From Natronospirillum sp965602035 (lineage in GTDB: Bacteria; Pseudomonadota; Gammaproteobacteria; Pseudomonadales; Natronospirillaceae), in NCBI GenBank assembly GCA_965602035.1, contig OZ271919.1, positions 2,418,001 to 2,482,000 of the forward strand: a stretch of DNA of 64,000 bases, given 5' to 3'. Shown here one piece after another: positions 33,970-42,008 of this stretch. A program made the position numbers and the translations under genes. Below the pieces are notes generated by a model, which was given only the letters and a program-made list of their open reading frames with translations, did not search any database and was not told the DNA's origin. Positions within the stretch are counted from its first letter, which is position 1, and each line of letters starts with the position of its first letter.

Positions 33970-34527
33970 CTAGAGGCCGCGAACAGCGTATATGGCTGAT
34001 GTATTGCGCCAGTAGCCCTTGTAATCCATACCAAAACCGAAAATATAACGGTCCGGACAGGTCAGGCCCTCATAATGTACCTCCATGTCCGGGCGTACTT
34101 TGCGATCATGGTTCTTGTTGACCAGCACGGCAATCCGTACTTCCCTGGCGCCCGCCTCCCAGCAGTGATCCACAATGGCGGCGAGGGTGCCACCCTCGTC
34201 ATAGATATCGTCGACAATCAGCACCGAGCGCCCTTCGACGTTCTGGGCCGGAAACGCCCGCCAGTCCAGGTCGCTCCCGGTGGTGGTATTGCGGTAACGC
34301 GTCGCATGCAGGTAGCTGATCTCAAGCGGAAAATCGAGCCGGGTCACAAGGTGGCCGGTCAAGACGAGTGCTCCGTTCATCACCGAATAAACCACCGGGT
34401 TGGCATCGGCCATATCCCGAGTGATACCGACGGCCATCTGCTGAATGGCGCGGTCGATCTCGGCCGGCGAGTAGAGTTCTTCGGCCTCTGCCATAACCTG
34501 TGATACTTCGTTGAGCAGTTCAGACAT
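33970..34527 (-). CDS. hpt: Hypoxanthine-guanine phosphoribosyltransferase
   Basis: 185 residues from the ATG at 34527; a longer frame upstream has no support. The PRPP-binding motif VLIVDDIYDEGGTLAAIVDH is complete, and MNGALVLTGHLVTRL, YLHATRYRN and PDRYIFGFGMDYKGYWRN match the hypoxanthine-guanine salvage enzymes of Pseudomonas-type bacteria. It converts hypoxanthine or guanine plus PRPP to IMP or GMP. About 160 nt without a gene separate it from ppk1; that gap holds the Pho box and a CCGGGT/ACCCGG hairpin near 33920. Confidence 0.9.
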   Translation of the reverse strand: MSELLNEVSQVMAEAEELYSPAEIDRAIQQMAVGITRDMADANPVVYSVMNGALVLTGHLVTRLDFPLEISYLHATRYRNTTTGSDLDWRAFPAQNVEGRSVLIVDDIYDEGGTLAAIVDHCWEAGAREVRIAVLVNKNHDRKVRPDMEVHYEGLTCPDRYIFGFGMDYKGYWRNTSAIYAVRGL

Positions 34528-34614
34528 GGATCGTCCATTGGCTTGCAAGCGAACGCGTATAATCCACATCAGACAACAGTGTTGCAAGGGGGTAATCCTG
34601 TATAGTCGAGCCCC

Positions 34615-35367
34615 ATGGATCTGGTAACGACGCTGCAACTTCTCGGTGTGGTTGCCCTGGCGGCCTATATACAGACCGTCACGGGCTTCGCGTTCGGGCT
34701 CACGCTGATGGGCGGTGCGGTGCTGCTCGAAATAGCGCCTGTACCGGTGGTGGCGATACTGATCAGTATTCTGAGCCTGTTCAACTGTGTCATGGCGCTG
34801 TACCGCAATGTCGGGAATCTCGATCGGCAGATCATAGTGCTCTGTTCTGTCAGTAGCGTCGTCACACTCTTCGTGGGTGTATGGGCTCTTGATCGATTGA
34901 TTACCGGCTATGTCGGCACGCTGCAATTAATCCTGGGTGGAGCCATTATTGTCAGCAGCCTGATGCTCGTTATCCGACCGAAATTGAAGCCGGTTCGATC
35001 CGGCCCGCTGTCATTTCTCGCTGCAGGCACGGTTTCGGGGTTGCTGGGCGGCATGTTCTCTACCTCCGGCCCACCGCTGGTGTTCCATTTCTACCGCCAG
35101 CCGCTGGCACGCACAGTGATTCGGGACACCCTGTTGCTGATTTTTTCTATCCACTCCGTTCAACGGATCGCCATTGTGTCCTGGCAGGGCGCATTGACGG
35201 TGGACATTCTGGCAATAGCGCTCACCGCGCTGCCGGTTGTTCTTGCGGTTACCTGGCTGGCGCGGCGTTTTCCCCCTCAATTGTCGGACCGGACCCTGCG
35301 CCGGGTCGCCTTTGCGTTGCTGATGGTGTCCGGGTTCAGTCTGTGCCTGACCGCATTGAATGGGTAA
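34615..35367 (+). CDS. TauE/SafE-family membrane exporter
   Basis: 250 residues, strongly hydrophobic with about seven to eight predicted helices. The first (VVALAAYIQTVTGFAFGLTL) and the middle repeat (AAGTVSGLLGGMFSTSGPPL) carry the paired Gly/Pro motifs of TauE/SafE (DUF81) permeases, which export sulfite, sulfoacetate or other organic anions. The substrate is unknown here. Divergent from hpt with 87 nt between starts; a perfect GCTTGCAAGC palindrome lies at 34541-34550 in that gap. Confidence 0.87.
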   Translation: MDLVTTLQLLGVVALAAYIQTVTGFAFGLTLMGGAVLLEIAPVPVVAILISILSLFNCVMALYRNVGNLDRQIIVLCSVSSVVTLFVGVWALDRLITGYVGTLQLILGGAIIVSSLMLVIRPKLKPVRSGPLSFLAAGTVSGLLGGMFSTSGPPLVFHFYRQPLARTVIRDTLLLIFSIHSVQRIAIVSWQGALTVDILAIALTALPVVLAVTWLARRFPPQLSDRTLRRVAFALLMVSGFSLCLTALNG

Positions 35368-35402
35368 AACGCCACTGCGCTTTTTCAGGCCGTTGTGCCG
35401 CG

Positions 35403-35408
35403 TATAAT
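35403..35408 (+). promoter_or_regulatory. Probable -10 element of folA
   Basis: An exact TATAAT lies 34 nt before the folA start. A -35 match is weak (TTTTCA at 35382-35387, with a 15-bp spacer), so only the -10 is well supported. Confidence 0.5.
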
Positions 35409-35442
35409 GCGCAGACTCAACGCTGTGCTCAGAGGAACAGGA

Positions 35443-35946
35443 ATGCGCAAGGCACTGATGTGGGCCCAGGCGGATAACCGGGTTATCGGACGCAACAACC
35501 AGCTACCCTGGTATCTGCCGGAGGACCTGAAGTATTTCCGGAAAATCACCTATGGTAAGCCAGTCATCATGGGGCGGCGCACGTTTGATTCGATCGGCCG
35601 GCCCTTGCCGGGCCGTGCGAATATCGTTGTTACCCGGCATCCGGAGGATCTACCGGCTGGGGTCACCGGTGTGACAACCCTGGCCGAAGCCTACCGGCGA
35701 GCGGAGGCAGACGCGCTTGTGAACGGCGAAGAGGAGTTTGTGGTCATGGGCGGCGCGCAGATATACGCCCTGGCGCTCCCCGATGCCGACCGGCTCTATG
35801 TGACGCATGTCCGGGCCGATGTCGACGGCGATACCTATTTTCCGGAAGTCGACTGGGCAGCGTTTGCCGAGGTAAGCCGGCAATCCTTCGAGGCATCCGG
35901 ACCGAACCCCTACGATTACGATTTTGTCGTTTACGATCGCCGGTAA
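35443..35946 (+). CDS. folA: Dihydrofolate reductase
   Basis: 167 residues from the ATG at 35443, preceded by AGAGGAACAGGA. Reduces dihydrofolate to tetrahydrofolate with NADPH. The active-site segment is NRVIGRNNQLPWYLPEDLKY with the catalytic Asp in PEDL; GKPVIMGRRTFDSIGRPLPG and FVVMGGAQIYALALP bind NADPH. No resistance-type divergence is obvious. It lies 17 nt before the TonB-like gene. Confidence 0.96.
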   Translation: MRKALMWAQADNRVIGRNNQLPWYLPEDLKYFRKITYGKPVIMGRRTFDSIGRPLPGRANIVVTRHPEDLPAGVTGVTTLAEAYRRAEADALVNGEEEFVVMGGAQIYALALPDADRLYVTHVRADVDGDTYFPEVDWAAFAEVSRQSFEASGPNPYDYDFVVYDRR

Positions 35947-35962
35947 GGCTGGGTAACGGGGC

Positions 35963-36937
35963 ATGTCACTTTCTGCACGCCTGATTCTTTCCCTTGGTGT
36001 GTCGCTGGGCGCCCATGCCGCGCTGTTGGGCCTGTGGACAGGTACCCGGGTTGACACCGGACAGGCGAATGCGGCCAGTCAGTCTGCCGGCAGCGATGAG
36101 CCGGTTGTTGCGATACGATTGAGTACCGGTGCACTGCTGGCGCCCGGCGTGTTGTCGGAACGGTCGCTGGTCCCGACACGCCAGAACGGGGAATGGCAGG
36201 TGCTGACGCCTGACGTCACGGAGCGCGCACCAGCACCAGCGGCATCGTTGCCCGAGCAGGCTGCTGACTCGTCAAACAGTGACGGGCCGGCAGGGCCAAT
36301 GCCTGACGCCCGACCGGAGCCGGCGGCAGAGCACCGTGAGACGGTGACTCCAGCGGACCCGGGTACAGCGCCCGATACGCCTCCGCAGAGGGTCATACCG
36401 CCCGGCGGTATGGCGTCACTGCCAGCCGAACTGCAGCGCTCATTGCGTGCAGTCCCGGCCGCGGAGCAGCAAGCTGACCGGACTGCTGTACCCGCGCCCT
36501 ATCAGAGATACCAGGCCGGCGCCTACCGTTCCGGGGATGATAGTATTGCCTCCGCTCCGACCGCGTTGGCACCGGCGGCCGAATCGCCGGCCCGAGGCTC
36601 CGGAGCGGAGTCAGCCAGTGAGGCCGGGGTGGATCCGCAGGTCGTTCGAGGCGATTACGCCCGACAGTTGCGTGAGGCGATCCGGGCACGGCAGCACTAT
36701 CCGGAACAGGCCGTTCGCCGTCGGCAGGAAGGGGTGGTCAATCTCCGTTTCCGGTTGCTGGCCAATGGCCGCGTCGAAGACGTAGCCGTTATCGGTTCCA
36801 GCGGTCATCAGGCCCTGGATGACGCTGCCCACGACTTGCTGGTGCAGCTTGATCCATTCCCCGCTTTGCCGGACATGCAGGGTGGGCAGCCAGACTATCT
36901 GACCTTCGAACTGCCGGTGGTGTATCAGCTGCGCTGA
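35963..36937 (+). CDS. TonB-family energy transducer, orphan
   Basis: 324 residues: a short N-terminal anchor (LILSLGVSLGAHAALLGLW), a long Ala/Pro-rich periplasmic linker (about residues 30-215) and a C-terminal TonB domain (YARQLREAIRARQHYPEQAV, GVVNLRFRLLANGRVEDVAV, DDAAHDLLVQLDPFPALPD). TonB proteins transmit inner-membrane energy from ExbB/ExbD to outer-membrane receptors. No exbB, exbD or receptor gene is in this window, so the partner set is elsewhere. It may be cotranscribed with folA by proximity only. Confidence 0.88.
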   Translation: MSLSARLILSLGVSLGAHAALLGLWTGTRVDTGQANAASQSAGSDEPVVAIRLSTGALLAPGVLSERSLVPTRQNGEWQVLTPDVTERAPAPAASLPEQAADSSNSDGPAGPMPDARPEPAAEHRETVTPADPGTAPDTPPQRVIPPGGMASLPAELQRSLRAVPAAEQQADRTAVPAPYQRYQAGAYRSGDDSIASAPTALAPAAESPARGSGAESASEAGVDPQVVRGDYARQLREAIRARQHYPEQAVRRRQEGVVNLRFRLLANGRVEDVAVIGSSGHQALDDAAHDLLVQLDPFPALPDMQGGQPDYLTFELPVVYQLR

Positions 36938-36977
36938 TGACGGACGGGGGGCGGGGGTAATTGTGCCGTCGGTCGTT

Positions 36978-37370
36978 TCAATTGCTGCGTCGACTGAGTG
37001 CTGAGAGCAGGTCGGCTACCAGCCGCTTTTCCTCGGCAGGCAGGCTCAGAAAGGCGTCAATGACATGCTGCAGATCAGGCGACAGTGTTTGCCGCCAGTC
37101 GCCGGGTTTTTCCTGCACGGAGGCGTTCGCGTCATCGACACCGAACCTCAGGTAATGAGGGCTGACCCGGAGCCATTCGGCCAGTACCACAAGCTTGTCC
37201 TGTTCGGGCATTGACTCGCCGCGCAGCCACCTTCGCACACCCTGGAATGTGACCGGCCTGCCCCAGTAGCGCAGGTTAAACTCCCGCTCCAGAATACTGG
37301 GCCTGGGCTCGAACCCTATTGCCATCATCCCGTTCTTCAGGCGCTGTGCAAAACCGCTGGTTTCTGTCAT
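36978..37370 (-). CDS. Lambda-repressor-like HTH regulator
   Basis: 130 residues. A degenerate XRE-type helix-turn-helix at about residues 8-75 (FAQRLKNGMMAIGFEPRPSI, WGRPVTFQGVRRWLRGESMP, WLRVSPHYLRFG) is followed by a short acidic helical tail (LSLPAEEKRLVADLLSALS). This layout is common in stand-alone regulators similar to phage Cro/CI proteins, but no other phage gene is nearby. The upstream region contains repeated AGTTCAGT half-sites, so autoregulation is likely. No target can be named. Confidence 0.8.
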   Translation of the reverse strand: MTETSGFAQRLKNGMMAIGFEPRPSILEREFNLRYWGRPVTFQGVRRWLRGESMPEQDKLVVLAEWLRVSPHYLRFGVDDANASVQEKPGDWRQTLSPDLQHVIDAFLSLPAEEKRLVADLLSALSRRSN

Positions 37371-37406
37371 GCAGCAATTTGAACAGGTAATTCAATGCGC
37401 CGTGTA

Positions 37407-37442
37407 AGTTCAGTTTCATATTTATTGAACTGATAGTTCAGT
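37407..37442. promoter_or_regulatory. Operator-like repeats upstream of the HTH regulator
   Basis: AGTTCAGT occurs at 37407-37414 and again at 37435-37442, start-to-start 28 bp. TGAACT at 37426-37431 is the inverted half-site: together 37426-37440 reads TGAACT-GAT-AGTTCA, a perfect 15-bp dyad. It lies in the gap between this regulator (start 37370) and the peroxiredoxin gene (start 37539), so it could control either. Confidence 0.6.
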
Positions 37443-37538
37443 GAGACGGGGCAAATGGCTCGCCGGTCCGGGGAACCAATTCCTGGCTGTGAGTGTATAC
37501 TGAGCGTCGATCGACCAAGACAACAGCAGGAGAGACTC

Positions 37539-38030
37539 ATGACGGATTCAACCGCGCCTATTCAGACCGGGGATACTATTCCATCGTTCGTTTTCAAAAC
37601 CAATGGTGCCAGCGGACCTGAGGACATCAGCACAGAAACCATCTTCAAGGGGAAGAAGGTCGTTCTTTTCGCGGTGCCGGGCGCCTTCACGCCCGGGTGT
37701 TCCAACACCCACATGCCGGGCTTTGTTGTGCACGCCGACGAAATCAAGGCGAAGGGCGTGGACACGATTGCCTGCGTTGCCACCAACGATGCCTTTGTGA
37801 TGGGCGCCTGGCAGCAGTCGCAGAATGCAGAGAAGATTCTGATGCTGGCCGATGGCAATGCTGATTTCACCCATCAGATCGGGCTGGTGCGAGACGGCCG
37901 TGCCGGACAGATGGGCCTGCGTTCGATGCGTTATGCCATGATTGTTGATGATGGCAAAGTCACTTACCTTGGCGTAGATGAGAAAGGCGTTGACAAGAGC
38001 AGCGCCGAAACGGTTCTGCAGAACCTCTGA
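37539..38030 (+). CDS. Peroxiredoxin, Prx5 type
   Basis: 163 residues from the ATG at 37539 with AGGAGAG upstream. The peroxidatic Cys lies in PGAFTPGCSNTHMPGF, the signature of the Prx5/AhpE-like redoxin group, and a second Cys in IACVATND may act in resolution. It reduces peroxides using thioredoxin or glutaredoxin in the cytoplasm. GLRSMRYAMIVDDGKVTYLG is the usual C-terminal part. Ends 57 nt before the convergent ybhB-like gene. Confidence 0.93.
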   Translation: MTDSTAPIQTGDTIPSFVFKTNGASGPEDISTETIFKGKKVVLFAVPGAFTPGCSNTHMPGFVVHADEIKAKGVDTIACVATNDAFVMGAWQQSQNAEKILMLADGNADFTHQIGLVRDGRAGQMGLRSMRYAMIVDDGKVTYLGVDEKGVDKSSAETVLQNL

Positions 38031-38039
38031 CAGGGGAGT

Positions 38040-38080
38040 GCCCGGCGGGGTTGAACCCAGGGTTCAGGGCACCGCCGGGC
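38040..38080. terminator. Nested palindromic terminator between convergent genes
   Basis: Outer arms GCCCGGCGG (38040-38048) and CCGCCGGGC (38072-38080) pair perfectly over 9 bp. Inside them TGAACCC (38052-38058) and GGGTTCA (38060-38066) form a second perfect 7-bp palindrome. This can fold on both strands and likely stops both transcripts. Confidence 0.6.
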
Positions 38081-38087
38081 TGTCAGT

Positions 38088-38564
38088 TTACCGCTCGTAA
38101 CAACCGATCAACCGGTTCATGCCAATGATGTGAGGTTCAATCTGCTCGAGAAGCTGCCACTGCGTCAGTCCCGGGCTGAAGCGCTGTTCGGTGTCCAGCG
38201 CCATGAGCCAGAAGTAGTACTTGTGAACACCATGTCCCTCCGGTGGCAACGGCCCTTTGTATCCCTGGGTGCCGGCATTGTTCTGGCCGGTGGTATAGTC
38301 CGGCGTGCCCTCCGGCAGTTCCCGCACATTGCCCGGAATGTTGTACAGTACCCAGTGGACAAAACCATAGGTTCCGTTGTCCGAGACCAGGGGTGCATCG
38401 GGGTCGTGACAGATCAGTGCAAAGCTGCGTGTGCCATCGGGGACGCCGGACCAGCGGAGCGCCGGCGATGTGTCTTCCGCGTCCTGGGTATGGCGCGTGG
38501 GAATCGGCGCATCGTGTTCGAAGGCCGGGCTCGTTATGGAAAGGTCAGACAGCGCGAATGGCAT
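38088..38564 (-). CDS. YbhB/YbcL-type (PEBP-like) protein
   Basis: 158 residues from the ATG at 38564, which lies 7 nt after AGGAGG. The phosphatidylethanolamine-binding-protein fold is seen in TSPALRWSGVPDGTRSFALI, CHDPDAP, YGFVHWVLYNIPGNVRELPE and GHGVHKYYFWLMALD. Bacterial members (YbhB, YbcL) bind small phosphorylated ligands, but their role is unclear. No signal peptide, so cytoplasmic. Confidence 0.92.
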   Translation of the reverse strand: MPFALSDLSITSPAFEHDAPIPTRHTQDAEDTSPALRWSGVPDGTRSFALICHDPDAPLVSDNGTYGFVHWVLYNIPGNVRELPEGTPDYTTGQNNAGTQGYKGPLPPEGHGVHKYYFWLMALDTEQRFSPGLTQWQLLEQIEPHIIGMNRLIGCYER

Positions 38565-38731
38565 GGTCAATCCTCCTGTTGCATTGTGTGCAGTTGTCAG
38601 TGTGTGCCAGTAATCTGGAACTCGCCACCCGAATTCTCAACCCTTCATGAAAACCGTTTTCGCTGAAACGCCCTCCGGGATAAGGTGGTTGACGCGTATA
38701 GTCACTCAACACGCCAGCATAGGAAGCCGAC

Positions 38732-39742
38732 ATGTCCGACAACTCTCCGTTCCGCTGGGGCATCATTGCACCCGGACGCATAGCTGCCAATTTTGCCGAT
38801 GCGCTTGCCGTCGTTGACGGTGCCACCCTGGCTGCTGTGGCAAGCCGTGATCCGGCCAGAGGCGAAGCCTTTGTGGCGGATCATGCACCAGCGGGTAGCA
38901 CACCGACGGTGTACAGTGGTTACGAGGCAATGGTCAACGACGCGGCGCTGGACGCCGTCTATATTGCCAACCCGCACCGGTTCCATGCGGAGTCCATCCG
39001 GTTGTGTCTCGAAGCCGGAGTGCCGGTGCTTTGCGAAAAGCCACTGACGGTGACCGCCAGTGAAGCCGAGCCTCTGTATCTTCTGGCGGAAGAACGCCAG
39101 GTCTATCTTTTGGAAGCGCTCTGGTCGCGATTTCTGCCGGTCTGGCAGCGAGTGCGTCAGTGGCTCGAGGACGGCCGAATCGGTGACGTGCATACCGTAA
39201 ATTCGAGTTTCTGTTTCCGCAAACCGCTGGACCCGACCGACCGCCTGTGGGATCTGCAGCAGGCCGGAGGCGCTATGCTCGATCTGGGCGTCTACCCGGT
39301 ATCGTTATCCAACGACCTGTTCGGCCGGGCGCCCAGCGCGGTCAGCGCGCATGTTGCCAAAAGCGTTACCGGAGTGGACAGTCGCGATAGTGTCCTGCTG
39401 CACTATGATCAGGCGGTGAGTGTCTTTACCTGTGGTTTTCTGGCTGATCGTGAAAACGACATGCAGATTGAAGGTACTGACGGCATGATTCAGGTCGATG
39501 CGCCATTCTGGGGAGCTACCCGGGCCGTGCTTCAACCCTTTGATGAGGCGCCGGAAACGGTGCAGGTACCCCATCCGGGAAACGGGTTTGAATACGAAAT
39601 ACAGGCGGTCATGGCCGATGTTCGAGCCGAGCGGCTGCAGAATGCGCGGAATTCCTGGGATAACACCCGGGCCACGGCGGCGGTCATGGACGAGGTGCTG
39701 CGCCAGGGCAACGTGCGTTACCCCTTTGTCGCTACGGACTGA
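38732..39742 (+). CDS. Gfo/Idh/MocA-family oxidoreductase
   Basis: 336 residues. N-terminal Rossmann domain (FRWGIIAPGRIAANFADALA) and the family lysine in VPVLCEKPLTVTASEAE; AGGAMLDLGVYPVSLSNDLF is the substrate-domain motif of the dihydrodiol-dehydrogenase-like subgroup. NAD(P)-dependent oxidation of a sugar or polyol is likely. A single gene, with 215 nt of non-coding sequence before rhlE in which I see nothing definite. Confidence 0.9.
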   Translation: MSDNSPFRWGIIAPGRIAANFADALAVVDGATLAAVASRDPARGEAFVADHAPAGSTPTVYSGYEAMVNDAALDAVYIANPHRFHAESIRLCLEAGVPVLCEKPLTVTASEAEPLYLLAEERQVYLLEALWSRFLPVWQRVRQWLEDGRIGDVHTVNSSFCFRKPLDPTDRLWDLQQAGGAMLDLGVYPVSLSNDLFGRAPSAVSAHVAKSVTGVDSRDSVLLHYDQAVSVFTCGFLADRENDMQIEGTDGMIQVDAPFWGATRAVLQPFDEAPETVQVPHPGNGFEYEIQAVMADVRAERLQNARNSWDNTRATAAVMDEVLRQGNVRYPFVATD

Positions 39743-39957
39743 TCAAACGGCCGGCGGAGCTAGTGAATTGATCAGTACGCCCTGTTGTCGCAGGAAAAAT
39801 CCGTGCGCTTTTTGCCCGGAGCGCGTATACTCCGCCCTCCTTCCCGTGATCGGTACCCCACTGAGTTGTTCAGTCCATCTGGCAGCCACGTTTCCGTTAC
39901 GGGTCCTTCACGGGCGCAGCCAGAGTGGTTCGGCGTGCCCACCAGTCTGAGAGTTCT

Positions 39958-41196
39958 ATGTCATTTGATTCCCTGGGTCTGTCAGCAGGCCTGCTCAAGG
40001 CGGTTGCCGAGAAAGGTTACCGTGATCCTTCACCGATTCAGCAGAAAGCGATTCCTGCGGTGCTTGATGGCCGCGACCTGCTTGCGGCAGCACAGACCGG
40101 CACCGGCAAAACCGCCGCTTTCACATTGCCGTTGCTGCAGCGCCTGTCCGCCGGCGAGCCGGCCCGAGGGCACGCTGTACGAGCTCTGGTGCTGACGCCA
40201 ACGCGCGAACTGGCCGCACAGGTAGAGAGCAATGTGCGTTCATACGGCAAGAACCTCCCCTTGCGTACGGCTACCGTATTCGGTGGTGTCGGCTTTCAGC
40301 CGCAGATCAAGGCGTTGCGAAAGGGCGTCGATGTTCTGGTCGCGACGCCGGGCCGACTGCTGGATCTCCTGCAACAGAAAGCGTTGCATTTCCGCCAGTT
40401 GGAAACGCTCGTGCTTGATGAAGCTGATCGTATGCTGGATATGGGCTTTATCCACGATATCCGCAAGATCATGTCGCAACTGCCGGAAGCACGCCAGACG
40501 CTGCTTTTCTCGGCGACCTTCTCACCCGAAATCCGCCAGCTCGCAGCAGATCTGGTGAAAAAGCCGGTCGAAATCGATGTGAGCCCGCGCAATTCGGCTG
40601 CCGAGACGGTCCATCAACAGATCGTACCGGCCGACAAGAAGAGCAAGCCGGCACTGCTTGCGCAATTGATCAATGATCGGGGCTGGTTCCAGGTGTTGGT
40701 GTTTACCCGCACCAAGCACGGCGCGAACAAGCTCACCAACTACCTGCTTGACCAGAAGATCCAGGCGGCGGCGATTCACGGCAACAAGAGCCAGGCTGCC
40801 CGTACGCAGGCATTGAAAGGCTTCAAGTCAGGCCGTATCGGGGTTCTGGTTGCTACCGATATCGCGGCGCGCGGCATTGATATTCAGCAGTTGCCTCAGG
40901 TTGTCAACTTTGACCTGCCCAATGTCCCGGAAGACTATGTGCACCGCATCGGCCGTACCGGCCGCGCCGGCGCACAGGGCCAGGCATGGTCGCTCGTGGC
41001 CGCCGACGAAGTTGACGCACTGCGACGCATTGAAAAGATGCTCGGCCGGGTACTGAAGCGCACCGAAGTTCCGGGCTTTGCGCCGGAGCATGCGCTCCCC
41101 ACTGGCCGCGCGCCGGCACCAAAAGCGCAACAGCGCCGCCGCCGCGGTGGGCCGGGCAGGAAACCCAGTGGCCGTCATCAGCGTCGTGCGGCCTGA
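39958..41196 (+). CDS. rhlE: DEAD-box RNA helicase RhlE
   Basis: 412 residues from the ATG at 39958. Motifs in order: FDSLGLSAGLLKAVAEKGY with the Q motif PSPIQQKAIP, Walker A AQTGTGKT, PTRELAAQ, DEAD in LVLDEADRMLDMGF, SAT, TDIAARGIDI and HRIGRTGRAG. A basic, Arg/Pro-rich tail (after ~residue 375) probably contacts RNA or ribosomes. RhlE acts in ribosome maturation and RNA turnover. Convergent with the LytTR regulator. Confidence 0.94.
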   Translation: MSFDSLGLSAGLLKAVAEKGYRDPSPIQQKAIPAVLDGRDLLAAAQTGTGKTAAFTLPLLQRLSAGEPARGHAVRALVLTPTRELAAQVESNVRSYGKNLPLRTATVFGGVGFQPQIKALRKGVDVLVATPGRLLDLLQQKALHFRQLETLVLDEADRMLDMGFIHDIRKIMSQLPEARQTLLFSATFSPEIRQLAADLVKKPVEIDVSPRNSAAETVHQQIVPADKKSKPALLAQLINDRGWFQVLVFTRTKHGANKLTNYLLDQKIQAAAIHGNKSQAARTQALKGFKSGRIGVLVATDIAARGIDIQQLPQVVNFDLPNVPEDYVHRIGRTGRAGAQGQAWSLVAADEVDALRRIEKMLGRVLKRTEVPGFAPEHALPTGRAPAPKAQQRRRRGGPGRKPSGRHQRRAA

Positions 41197-41228
41197 TCGC
41201 CGCCCGCATCTGAGCGGACACACCACCC

Positions 41229-42008
41229 TCACATAGGGCGGAACCGCTCAGAGAAGCGCCGGCTGACCGGCAGCGACTTTGTGCAGTCTTTCAGGTGCAC
41301 CCGTAGCTGCCCGGTCAGTGTCTTTTCAACGCGGGCGATCGCCGAGGCCTGCACCAGCGTTGATCGGTGTATACGCCAGAATTGGTCACCGGGCAGACTG
41401 TCCTCCAATTGACGCAGCGATTTCCTGAGCAGGTAGCTGCTTTCTCCGGTCACAACTGTGGTGTATTTATCCTCAGCGCGGAAATACAGGACATCGGCGA
41501 CTGCAATCACATAGATGGACTCGCCGCGTGACACCGTCAGCCAGTTCAGGGCCTGGCCCGTTTCTGCTGACTCCAGCCTGGCCAGCACTCGCTGCAGGGT
41601 ATCCGGGTCGGCTGTACTCCGGCTCCCCGCGTGCTGCCAACGACGAACCAGTCGGTCACGGGCTTGCTGCAGTCTTCCCTCGTCAATCGGTTTCAGCAGG
41701 TAATCAACGGCTTCGTGTTCAAACGCCTGGACCGCGTATTCATCATAAGCCGTGAGAAAAACGACGGCGCACTGGTCGCTGAGACCGGCCCGTTGGGCGC
41801 GGGCGGCGACTTCCAGCCCTGAGCATCCGGGCATGCGAATATCCAGAAAAGCGACGTCCGGGCGTTTTTCCGATAACTCGCGCCAGGCCGCTTCCCCGTC
41901 ACTGACCCGGGCGACGATCTCCAGTTCACTCCAGTAATCTGCGAGCAAGCGGTCAAGATGGTGGCGCAGGGTGGCCTCGTCGTCAGCGATCAGTGCAGTG
42001 CGTGTCAT
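41229..42008 (-). CDS. LytTR-family response regulator (AlgR-like)
   Basis: 259 residues: receiver domain (LIADDEATLRHHLDRLLADY, phosphoacceptor Asp in VAFLDIRMPGCSGLEVAA) and a C-terminal LytTR DNA-binding domain (YFRAEDKYTTVVTGESSYLL, DQFWRIHRSTLVQASAIARV). It resembles AlgR/LytR regulators that bind paired direct repeats. The start overlaps the end of the upstream kinase gene by 26 nt, and the two should act as a pair. Its targets are unknown. Confidence 0.92.
   Translation of the reverse strand: MTRTALIADDEATLRHHLDRLLADYWSELEIVARVSDGEAAWRELSEKRPDVAFLDIRMPGCSGLEVAARAQRAGLSDQCAVVFLTAYDEYAVQAFEHEAVDYLLKPIDEGRLQQARDRLVRRWQHAGSRSTADPDTLQRVLARLESAETGQALNWLTVSRGESIYVIAVADVLYFRAEDKYTTVVTGESSYLLRKSLRQLEDSLPGDQFWRIHRSTLVQASAIARVEKTLTGQLRVHLKDCTKSLPVSRRFSERFRPM

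Noticed and set aside
36978..37370. Phage repressor-like gene as sign of a prophage
   Set aside because: No integrase, structural, lysis or replication gene is nearby and the flanking genes are ordinary chromosomal ones.
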